Assembly (NCBI GenBank): GCA_016934635.1
Contig: JAFGSK010000003.1
Span: forward strand, 124,001 to 188,000
Reading direction: 5' to 3'
Origin: Caldifarciminota bacterium
GTDB lineage: Bacteria; Hydrothermota; Tepidihabitantia; B3-TA06
DNA length: 64,000 bases
A program made the position numbers and the translations under genes. Below the pieces are notes generated by a model, which had not been told where the DNA came from, ran no database searches, and saw only the letters and a program-made list of their open reading frames with translations. This document shows positions 1-7,681 of the stretch, piece by piece; within the stretch, counting starts at the first letter, position 1; every line of letters begins with the position of its first letter.

Positions 1-430
<430 letters not shown>

Positions 431-487
431 CTAATTATTCCTCCGATAGTCAACATGTGCAAGTTTCGGTTTCGTTTTTTATGCGAT

Positions 488-507
488 CTTTTTGCGTAAG
501 CAAAAAG
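488..507. repeat. Short hairpin (8-bp arms)
   Basis: CTTTTTGC at 488-495 is followed after GTAA by its exact reverse complement at 500-507. It lies in the gene-free stretch between metG and the aldolase gene. It has no clear terminator tail and its role is unknown. Confidence 0.5.
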
Positions 508-549
508 GAGCAATGAGTAAGTTTACGCAGAGTTAGGGTTGAGGCAATA

Positions 550-637
550 CCCTCACCCTTGATCCCTCTCCCGGCGGGAGAGGGAAAGTATGTTCTCCTT
601 TCCCTTCGGGACGGCCTCTGGACGGTTAGGGTGAGGG
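550..637. repeat. Nested inverted repeat, REP/MITE-like
   Basis: The outer arms CCCTCACCCT (550-559) and AGGGTGAGGG (628-637) are exact reverse complements. Just inside the left arm is a perfect 9-bp hairpin, CCCTCTCCC (564-572) / GGGAGAGGG (576-584), with a GGC loop. The whole unit is about 88 bp with no coding potential, which fits a dispersed palindromic repeat or small non-autonomous element. The rest of 431-758 holds only the promoter at 702-730. Confidence 0.65.
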
Positions 638-701
638 GATAGGCCGCATTATGTTTAAAAATTCGTTGATAAATAATGTCTTCAAGAGTTTGCGGGACGG
701 G

Positions 702-730
702 TTGACAAGCGCGAGGATGCTGGGCATAAT
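702..730 (+). promoter_or_regulatory. Promoter for aldolase/dehydrogenase pair
   Basis: TTGACA (702-707), a 17-base spacer and CATAAT (725-730) match sigma70-type elements. Transcription would start about 20 bases before the ATG at 759. Confidence 0.5.
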
Positions 731-758
731 CTTACGTGAAACGGATTAAGCGTGGCGT

Positions 759-1832
759 ATGGACAGGCAGACCCTGACCTTCAATTTCAACGGCCAGGCG
801 TCTGCAGAACTTGATGGCCTGGTTCAGCGCCTGAGGACCGTGTTCGAGGCGAACGGGTACTGCTACGTCAAGAATACCAACACACCCCGGGTTGCACTGA
901 ATTTCCTGTCAAATGACGGGGTAAAAGCCTATCGTCGAAATATCCCTGAAACCTTTGTGCTCTCTCTAATGGAGGTCTCAAAGGCCCCTTCCAATCCGAT
1001 TGAGGAGTGGTATCCCTACCTGGTCCGTACCCTTTCGAATATGCTGCTCGTCTATATCCCGGGAAAGCGAGCGCACTTCTTCACCCTTGACCTGGGTTAC
1101 TTTGTCGAGGATTTTTCCGAGGGCTTCTACGATCGTCTGTTCGAACGAATACACCCGATGGCCTCCTCCGTTCTGGTTGTCAAGAACAGGTTCGAGCCTG
1201 ACCTCGAACCCGAGCTCTGGAACGGGGACGAGCTTTCCGGCATGCTGAGTGAGGCAGGCAAGAAACTCGGCGAGTGGGATCTTCTGCCTGCTGCATTCCC
1301 GATAGACAAGATACTGCCGCCCAAGGATTTTCGTCACGTGCAGCGGCTTTATGGAATCGGAGGCTTATCCTATGGAAACCTGTCCGTCAGGAAGGACGAA
1401 CAACGTTTCTGGATGAGCGCTTCTGGTGTGGACAAGTCAAAACTCCGCGTCGTAGGCCGGGATATACTCATGGTCAAGGGGTACGACAGGCGTGAGAACG
1501 CAATCGTGCTTTCGGTTCCAACGATCGTCGAGCCGCGCAGGGTTTCGGTGGATGCAATCGAGCACTGGTTGATATACCAGGAACATCCAGAGGTAAAAGC
1601 AATCATCCACGTTCACGCATGGATGGAAGGTGTGCCGACCACGTTGTTTCAATACCCGTGCGGGACATACCAATTAGGCCAGGCCGTGGCCGAAAAGGTT
1701 CGCGATGCAGCTGATCCTGCGGAAACCATCGTCGGGTTAAAGAACCACGGTCTGACCGTTACAGGCCGAAGCCTTTCTCACATCCTCGAACGAATTGACG
1801 GAAAGCTCCTGAAGCACGTTCCCATGGAATGA
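759..1832 (+). CDS. Class II aldolase/adducin-domain protein with unknown N-terminal domain
   Basis: Residues about 185-350 form a class II aldolase/adducin domain: GNLS at 206-209 (phosphate-binding loop), HVH at 284-286 and a third histidine at 330 in LKNHGLTVTG, which together would bind the catalytic zinc. Family members are sugar-phosphate aldolases, epimerases or dehydratases; the substrate cannot be read here. Residues 1-180 are not a domain I recognise. The stop overlaps the start of the following dehydrogenase by ATGA, so the two are probably co-translated and may act on the same carbohydrate or polyol. The ribosome site is weak, but a promoter lies just upstream. Confidence 0.75.
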   Translation: MDRQTLTFNFNGQASAELDGLVQRLRTVFEANGYCYVKNTNTPRVALNFLSNDGVKAYRRNIPETFVLSLMEVSKAPSNPIEEWYPYLVRTLSNMLLVYIPGKRAHFFTLDLGYFVEDFSEGFYDRLFERIHPMASSVLVVKNRFEPDLEPELWNGDELSGMLSEAGKKLGEWDLLPAAFPIDKILPPKDFRHVQRLYGIGGLSYGNLSVRKDEQRFWMSASGVDKSKLRVVGRDILMVKGYDRRENAIVLSVPTIVEPRRVSVDAIEHWLIYQEHPEVKAIIHVHAWMEGVPTTLFQYPCGTYQLGQAVAEKVRDAADPAETIVGLKNHGLTVTGRSLSHILERIDGKLLKHVPME

Positions 1833-3016
1833 AGGCGCTTTGCTATTATCCGTCGGTACCGGCTTATCTTTTAGCTAAGGTCTTAAAAAAATCCTACCCG
1901 GTCGGATTACTTCCGCTCAGGCTTAGGGACATCCCTGAACCGGAATATCTGCCTGACTGGAAACGTATCAAGGTAAGGATGTGCGGTATCTGCGGCTCCG
2001 ACCTCGCGCTTATGTACGGCAAGAACTCGCCACGTCTTTCTGGATTCTTTTCATTTCCAGCGGTGCCCGGCCACGAGATCCTGGGTGAGACGGACGGTAA
2101 ACGAGTGGTCGTTAATCCCTGCCTTGCATGTCGTGAACGGAGCCTGGAACCTTGCGAGGCATGCAGGAACGGGGAAGAACATTTATGTTTGAACGTCGCT
2201 GAAGGCCAGTTCTCTGCCGGGATGCTGGGATTCTGCCGTGACCTTCCAGGCGGTTGGTCCGAGACGATAGCCGTACATCCGGCAAAGATACACGAAGTCC
2301 CGGATGATGTACCGGACGAACGAGCGGTCCTTGCCGAACCCCTGGCAGTGGTCTTGCGGGGATTAAGGAACGTGGATTTGAAGTCCGACAAGAGCGTCTT
2401 AATAATCGGGGCGGGAACTATCGGCCTCATGGCGATAAAGTTACTGAGGACCCTTGGGTACAAAGGAGAGATGAACGTCCTTGCGCGATACTTAAAACAA
2501 AGGACTCTGGCCCTCGAGTTCGGGGCGGACAAGGTTTGCGAGAACACCTTGGAAGCCGCGGCAGGGATCGGTGCAAAAGCGTATAAATCCATTATAGGTC
2601 CGACTGGGTCAAGGGGCGGTTTCGACGTAGTAATAGATGCCGCAGGAAGCAAGGTAAGCCTTGATCAAGCCTCCTGGGCCGTAAGAGAGGGCGGAAAGCT
2701 CATCCTCCTGGGTTCGCCAGGAGAAATGAAGCATAACTTTGCACCCTACTGGTTCAGGGAAGTGAAACTACTCGGGAGTTACATCTACTCTAACGAAGAC
2801 TTCATAAAGGCCGTAGCAATGCTTCCCAAGCTCAAGGGCGCAGAGAAACTCGTAACGCATGCGTTCAAGCTTTCAGATTGGCGGCAGGCGATAAGAACCG
2901 TCGTTCATAGGGACGGGATTAAAGTAGTTTTTACCCCGCAACACCCCCAGGCAATTACTGAAGCTAACCAGGGTGTATCTCAACTCGTCAACGAGTACGT
3001 TACCGGCTCCAACTAG
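1829..3016 (+). CDS. Zinc-dependent medium-chain alcohol/polyol dehydrogenase
   Basis: Medium-chain dehydrogenase family. Catalytic-zinc residues are seen in MCGICGSDLA (C52) and PGHEILGE (H82, E83). A structural-zinc cluster spans C98-C120 (CLAC..CEAC..C). A Rossmann nucleotide-binding motif, IIGAGTIGLMA, follows near residue 195. It oxidises an alcohol or polyol with NAD(P); threonine- or sorbitol-dehydrogenase-like proteins are the nearest types, but substrate is not predictable. Four-base overlap (ATGA) with the aldolase-domain gene supports a two-gene operon. The C-terminal 25 residues extend past the usual fold. Confidence 0.82.
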   Translation: MKALCYYPSVPAYLLAKVLKKSYPVGLLPLRLRDIPEPEYLPDWKRIKVRMCGICGSDLALMYGKNSPRLSGFFSFPAVPGHEILGETDGKRVVVNPCLACRERSLEPCEACRNGEEHLCLNVAEGQFSAGMLGFCRDLPGGWSETIAVHPAKIHEVPDDVPDERAVLAEPLAVVLRGLRNVDLKSDKSVLIIGAGTIGLMAIKLLRTLGYKGEMNVLARYLKQRTLALEFGADKVCENTLEAAAGIGAKAYKSIIGPTGSRGGFDVVIDAAGSKVSLDQASWAVREGGKLILLGSPGEMKHNFAPYWFREVKLLGSYIYSNEDFIKAVAMLPKLKGAEKLVTHAFKLSDWRQAIRTVVHRDGIKVVFTPQHPQAITEANQGVSQLVNEYVTGSN

Positions 3017-3282
3017 ATTTTAGTGTAACGAAGAATCGGCTGTCGATTGAAAGAGTTACTCTTGACTTAATCTGACGGCATTGTTAATCAGTAGCCGCGG
3101 TATAAGATAAGTTTTATGACCATTACTGGTGATCTTGAGGTCGAATACGCTAATCACTTGCCGTAAAACCGTAACCGGGGTCTGTGATGGCATGTCATAT
3201 CCTTACGCAGACACCGGTTAAAGAAGAAAATCGGAGTGATACGAGTGTTGCGCCTTAGTGTGTCGGTTTGTGTATGACGGGT

Positions 3283-3636
3283 CTACATCCAGTAGGCTGC
3301 CGCGGATAAACCGATAATCAACCAGACAATTAAGAAGATCGCTCCACCGGCCAATCCCAGGGCGCCCAGAACGATGCCTGCTATAGTCATGCCGTCGCCT
3401 TCGTAGCGGTCAGGTTCTTCACGAATCTGCTTGCGTGCCTTGTTGCCTAGTACGATTGCGATAATACCCAGTACGATGCTTATTATTACACTAGCCGTAA
3501 AGATCAGGCTGATGATTCCCAGAACCAGCGACGCAACAGCGCCATTTGCGGTTTCCTTTTGTGCTGGATATGCGGATTGTTCCACGTTTTCTCCTCTCGT
3601 TTTTTTGGTTTGCTTATTCACTTTCTCATCTTCCAC
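3283..3636 (-). CDS. DUF4190-type small membrane protein
   Basis: 117 residues. A charged cytosolic N-terminus of about 35 residues is followed by two long hydrophobic segments (about 33-65 and 85-115) separated by the typical GNKARKQI turn, the pattern of DUF4190 membrane proteins of unknown function. It lies 41 bases after the second SUMF1 gene on the same strand and may be the last gene of the caspase/SUMF1 operon. The start is GTG; the ribosome site is weak, so the exact start is uncertain. The 266 bases between this gene and the dehydrogenase contain nothing I can identify. Confidence 0.7.
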   Translation of the reverse strand: MEDEKVNKQTKKTRGENVEQSAYPAQKETANGAVASLVLGIISLIFTASVIISIVLGIIAIVLGNKARKQIREEPDRYEGDGMTIAGIVLGALGLAGGAIFLIVWLIIGLSAAAYWM

Positions 3637-3677
3637 CGAGGCAGAAAGTAATCGACCTTTTTAACAAATCAACTGAA

Positions 3678-4742
3678 CTACTCGTCCTTCACCGGGCGGA
3701 AGCCGAGATCGATGAAGGCGAGGTAAGGGTAGTCTTTTTCACGGTCGGTACATCTTAGATCGGAATCGTACCACCAGTACCAACAGCCGCCGCGAAAAAC
3801 CTTGTAAGAACCGGTTTCCGGACGCGGGGGATTCTCCTCAGGGCTCTCCTCGTAATAATCGTAATAATACCAGTCCGCAACCCACTCGGCTACGTTGCCT
3901 GCCATCTCAAAGCATCCGTATGCCGATACGCCGTCAGTGTAGTAGCCTACAGGTACGGTGTTGACTCTTGTGGAGTCAGGGTCTCCGTACTTTGCACGGG
4001 CTTCGGTTGGATCTTCATCGCCCCAAGGGTACTTTCTCATGTCCGTACCCCGTGCCGCTTTCTCCCACTCGGCCTCGGTCGGCAGACGACCACCTATCCA
4101 TTGGCAAAATCCCTTGGCTCCGTACCAGGTTACGTCGATCACCGGATAGTCTTCCTTCCCGGCATCTACGTAGTATTTCCCGCTCGACTCGTATATCTGG
4201 CATAATTCCCAGCCGCCTTCAAGAACAATACACTCAAAACCTTGATAGAGATTTCCGTTTTCGTTAAGGAACTCGCAGAACTGGGCATTGGTTATCTCGT
4301 ACTTGGAGATGTAGTAGCCGTTAAGGTAGACACTGTGCTGCGGCATCTCGTCATCGTAGGCGTCTTCGTCCCATTCAGGGCATCCCATGTAGAAAGAACC
4401 GGCAGGTACGTGAATCCATTCGATTTCAGGTATGTCTTTGTCGAGAACCGCGTCTATCTTTACGGTGTCTTCGTCTTCTATCTGTACCGTATCTACCCAA
4501 TCGATATAGTCATCCTTGGTGAGTCGCACAATCAACTCTTCTTCCCTGGGCATTGAATCGATTACACAATTCGTAGTATCATCCTGTTTTGAATCGTTGA
4601 TGTATACCGTGCATCCCGTTGGTTCTGATGTTATAAGCAGGTTTCCATAACCTTTGCCAATGATATCGTCGGGAGTCAGACCTTCGCAGCTGACGCCGAT
4701 CACCACGGCAATTATTGCTAGTGCAAAACAAATAAATCTCAT
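3678..4742 (-). CDS. Lipoprotein with one PEGA domain and a SUMF1/FGE-sulfatase domain
   Basis: 354 residues. A lipoprotein signal ends at C19 (VIGVSC). One PEGA domain follows at about 33-100, then a SUMF1 (formylglycine-generating-enzyme-like) domain from about 105 to the end, with PAGSFYMG, GRLPTEAEWEKAARG, YPWGDE, EMAGNVAEWVADWY and the closing LGFRPV. The RGGCW...RC region has two cysteines, but not the CxxxxC spacing of true sulfatase-activating enzymes, so catalysis is doubtful; many such domains are binding modules. It is a tandem paralog of the upstream gene (9-base gap). Location is probably the periplasm or outer-membrane face. SD AAGGAG supports the start. Confidence 0.85.
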   Translation of the reverse strand: MRFICFALAIIAVVIGVSCEGLTPDDIIGKGYGNLLITSEPTGCTVYINDSKQDDTTNCVIDSMPREEELIVRLTKDDYIDWVDTVQIEDEDTVKIDAVLDKDIPEIEWIHVPAGSFYMGCPEWDEDAYDDEMPQHSVYLNGYYISKYEITNAQFCEFLNENGNLYQGFECIVLEGGWELCQIYESSGKYYVDAGKEDYPVIDVTWYGAKGFCQWIGGRLPTEAEWEKAARGTDMRKYPWGDEDPTEARAKYGDPDSTRVNTVPVGYYTDGVSAYGCFEMAGNVAEWVADWYYYDYYEESPEENPPRPETGSYKVFRGGCWYWWYDSDLRCTDREKDYPYLAFIDLGFRPVKDE

Positions 4743-4751
4743 ACTGTCTCC

Positions 4752-6005
4752 TTAATCCCTGGCCGGACGGAATCCGACGTCGTCCCAGCCGTCGAACGGG
4801 TAATCGTAGTCGTGATGGCGGAAAGCGCATCTCAGGGTGGTTGCGGCGAAATACCAGCTTCCGCCGCGCTTTACCGGGCAGGTGCCGCTTTCCGGACCCT
4901 GGGGATTGGAATCAGGACTTATCTCGTAGTAGGACGGGCTGTACCAGTCCGCAACCCACTCGAGTACGTTCCCGGCCATGTCCAGGCATCCGTAAGCCGA
5001 CGCCCCGTCAGGGTATGAACCCACCGATTTGGAAGCCCCTATCTCGCCTCCGTAATTGGCTAGTGAGCTCGAAGGCGGGGTGTCGCCCCAGGGATACTTT
5101 CTGGCGTCGGTTCCCCGTGCGGCCTTTTCCCACTCAGCCTCGGTGGGAAGGCGCCCGCCCGCCCACTGGCAAAATCCCCTGGCTCCATACCAAGATACAT
5201 AGATAACAGGATTATCGTTCATCCCGGTCTCTACGTAATATTTCTCGTCGGCGTCACTGTAGTATATCTGGCACTCGTCCGGGTCGAGATCTATGCACGT
5301 ATGACCCTGGTATGTGTTGCCGTAATCGTTCAGGAATTCGCAAAACTGCTCGTTAGTTATCTCGCACTTCGAGATGTAGTAAGCATCCAGGTAGACGTCG
5401 TGCTGCGGTCTTTCCTCGGGCCAAGACTCCGAGTCTTCCTCCGAGCTGCCCATCGTGAACCATCCCGAAGGAATCAGAATCCATTCAATGCCTGTAACAT
5501 CCGTTACGAGTACCGCATCCACCGTCGCGGTCTGATCGGTGTATACCGTCACCTGTTGTTCGTAGTCCAGGTACTCGTCTTTCTTTAGTTTAACTTTATA
5601 TGGACCGGCAATGAACTCCGTAAATTTATGGGGTGTCGTATGTCCGGTGCCGGTATCGGCAAGGAATATTTCCGCACCTTCCGGGGTGGATTTTACCTCG
5701 AGATCGCCTGTGAAGGTCTCGTCTATGTAAAAGGTATCGATATTCGTCATATTGACGGTATCGGTCCAGTCCACATAGTTTCCTTTTACGAGTCTCACGA
5801 CTACTTCTTTTTGTTTCGAGATAGAATCCAGGATGCAGTTGGTCTTCTCATTCTGTCTTGAGCCGTTGATGAAAACCTCGCATCCTGTAGGCCGGGTAAT
5901 TATACTCAGAACCCCTTTACCGGTTAGATCACCCTGGTCAATGGCGTCGCAGGCAAGAAACGCTACGATCCATAGAAAGGCGAGGTACTTTACTGCGGTC
6001 TTCAT
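4752..6005 (-). CDS. Lipoprotein with two PEGA domains and a SUMF1/FGE-sulfatase domain
   Basis: 417 residues. Lipobox cysteine C19 (AFLAC), PEGA repeats at about 32-98 and 99-168, then a SUMF1 domain (about 172-417) with PSGWFTMGSSEED, GRLPTEAEWEKAARG, YPWGDT, DMAGNVLEWVADWY, RGGSWYF and VGFRPARD. The classical FGE cysteine pair is absent, so it is more likely a structural or ligand-binding version than an active formylglycine-generating enzyme. Its start overlaps the stop of the caspase gene by one base (TAATG), which implies coupled translation and a shared pathway. The downstream paralog differs mainly by having one PEGA repeat fewer. Confidence 0.87.
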   Translation of the reverse strand: MKTAVKYLAFLWIVAFLACDAIDQGDLTGKGVLSIITRPTGCEVFINGSRQNEKTNCILDSISKQKEVVVRLVKGNYVDWTDTVNMTNIDTFYIDETFTGDLEVKSTPEGAEIFLADTGTGHTTPHKFTEFIAGPYKVKLKKDEYLDYEQQVTVYTDQTATVDAVLVTDVTGIEWILIPSGWFTMGSSEEDSESWPEERPQHDVYLDAYYISKCEITNEQFCEFLNDYGNTYQGHTCIDLDPDECQIYYSDADEKYYVETGMNDNPVIYVSWYGARGFCQWAGGRLPTEAEWEKAARGTDARKYPWGDTPPSSSLANYGGEIGASKSVGSYPDGASAYGCLDMAGNVLEWVADWYSPSYYEISPDSNPQGPESGTCPVKRGGSWYFAATTLRCAFRHHDYDYPFDGWDDVGFRPARD

Positions 6006-7378
6006 TACCTTAACTCCGTGAGTACCTTTTCCTCGTCGCCTGAAAACACAGGTATCTGCTCGCGGTCCAGATCTGCTGCGGCCTTGGAGACCTGGGACTC
6101 TACGTAGGTCTTGAGTTCTCCCCAGGTGAGCTGGTGGTCGCCGTTGTCTGCGTTACCTCGAAGCCCTTTAAGGAAGTAGTAGGTAAAAAGCCCGTGCTTT
6201 TCTTCATTCAGCCAGTTGGCGACCTGGCGTCCTCCGGCAGCGGTTATTACAGTGAACTCTGAAGGGGTCTGTTGCTGAAACTCCAAAGGCTCCATTATTA
6301 GGGGAGAGGCGTTCCTTAGAAGTGAACCCTGGGGAGAGGAGCCGGAAAAGCAGGCGTCTATCACTACCGTCACGTCCGCAGCATCCAGCACCTCGAGGTT
6401 CTCGTAAAGCTGCATCAGCGCATATCCGCCCTGTTCAGGGTAGTTGGGATCGCAGTCGGTCGGAACGAGGAACGGGTCGCCTGTAGCAAGACTCGGTACC
6501 CCGTGACCTGAATAATAGATAAAGACCTTGGGTTTATCCATGACCGAGGCCTTGCGTGCCAGCTTGCCGTCCGGACTTGTCTGAGTGCCGAACCAGGTGG
6601 TGAAGTCGGAAAGCACAGGGTCTTCTATGGCAAAGACATTCTCTTCTGCGAAACCGAGAATCTTCACGAGGTAGTCGCGCATCACATACATATCGCGAAG
6701 CGCGTACTCGACCCTGACCACGTCCGAGTGCTTGTAGTTCGATGCACCCATGAGTACCGCAATCGTGTTGGGGTCAGCCGCAACGCCAGATTTCGGGTTT
6801 ATAGTATCAACGTCCGATGCAAGCGCGATCGGTCTGGGCATCTTACCCATGCCGAAATCGTAAGTAAATCCGACCTTGAGTCCGGGATTCCAGTAGTTTC
6901 TGAAGGCAAAGAACAGGCTGTTGCCCAACTCGACTTCGCAGATGAGCTTGCCTCCAATGGGAACGCGCGCGCCTACACCGAACCTGGCAAGAGGGGTTCC
7001 TTGAGGGATTTCCGCCTCGTCAAGGCCTTCGCTGACCTCAATTCCTGTAAATAATCCGTATCCTGCCGCAGCCTCGAGGTACATGAACGGGATAGGCAGA
7101 AGCCGTGCAGCTCCGTAAGCCTGGATTGCCGAGAAGTCCAGGCTCGAATCGCCTGAGACTGTGGTGTTACACCCGTAACCGAGGTTTACGCCGAAGCCGT
7201 ATGGCCTCGAGGGTGCGTGCCAGTAGACGGTCGGGCTCACGCTCCAGGTCAGACCTGACCAGCCGCTCCACAAGGCATACCCGGGCCGGGCGTCGATCCC
7301 TACAGATAGACCTGCGGACGCCGCAACGATCCCTGCAAGTACGAGCAATGTTACATATACAAAACTTTTTTTTCTCAT
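6005..7378 (-). CDS. Exported caspase-family (C14-like) protease with N-terminal beta-barrel-like region
   Basis: 457 residues. The signal peptide is about 1-22. Residues about 25-175 alternate short amphipathic strands rich in G/F/Y, like a small outer-membrane barrel. Residues about 203-457 are a caspase p20-like domain with the catalytic pair H292 (YYSGHG) and C343 (DACFSG), plus the strand motif TIAVLMGASNY. It would cleave proteins at the envelope, with target unknown. It heads an operon with two PEGA-SUMF1 lipoproteins. Start ATG has SD GGAGA, and a strong promoter lies 40-65 bases upstream. Both catalytic residues are intact, so an active enzyme is plausible. Confidence 0.85.
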   Translation of the reverse strand: MRKKSFVYVTLLVLAGIVAASAGLSVGIDARPGYALWSGWSGLTWSVSPTVYWHAPSRPYGFGVNLGYGCNTTVSGDSSLDFSAIQAYGAARLLPIPFMYLEAAAGYGLFTGIEVSEGLDEAEIPQGTPLARFGVGARVPIGGKLICEVELGNSLFFAFRNYWNPGLKVGFTYDFGMGKMPRPIALASDVDTINPKSGVAADPNTIAVLMGASNYKHSDVVRVEYALRDMYVMRDYLVKILGFAEENVFAIEDPVLSDFTTWFGTQTSPDGKLARKASVMDKPKVFIYYSGHGVPSLATGDPFLVPTDCDPNYPEQGGYALMQLYENLEVLDAADVTVVIDACFSGSSPQGSLLRNASPLIMEPLEFQQQTPSEFTVITAAGGRQVANWLNEEKHGLFTYYFLKGLRGNADNGDHQLTWGELKTYVESQVSKAAADLDREQIPVFSGDEEKVLTELR

Positions 7379-7416
7379 GATTATCTCCTACGCCTGTTTG
7401 ATTTCCTCGCGCGTTG

Positions 7417-7445
7417 AGTATATGGTTTTTATTGAGATTTGTCAA
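7417..7445 (-). promoter_or_regulatory. Promoter of caspase/SUMF1 operon
   Basis: On the minus strand TTGACA (7440-7445), 17-base spacer, TATACT (7417-7422). The leader of roughly 30 bases ends with GGAGA before the ATG at 7378. The remaining bases of the 7379-7681 gap show nothing else recognisable. Confidence 0.7.
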
Positions 7446-7681
7446 GGTTGATTGAGGATTCGTTGGAAGCGCAGAATATCCTCTCAGGCAATCCCGAAAA
7501 CCTTGAAATGGGTATAAACCAGTGATAAGATTTATTATATGGGAAAAAGGCTTTTCGTTAGTTAAGGTATATGAATTAGAAAGAATGAGTGCAGCCTTGG
7601 TATTTACCAGGTGGGGTGAACCGGCTGCGGTGGGTTGTCAGCGGTGAGCGTTAAACCCTAGGAGGTTAAGATGAGTGGGGA

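Noticed and set aside
3678..6005. SUMF1 genes as true sulfatase-activating enzymes
   Set aside because: The CxxxxC copper-binding pair of formylglycine-generating enzymes is not present, and no sulfatase gene lies nearby.
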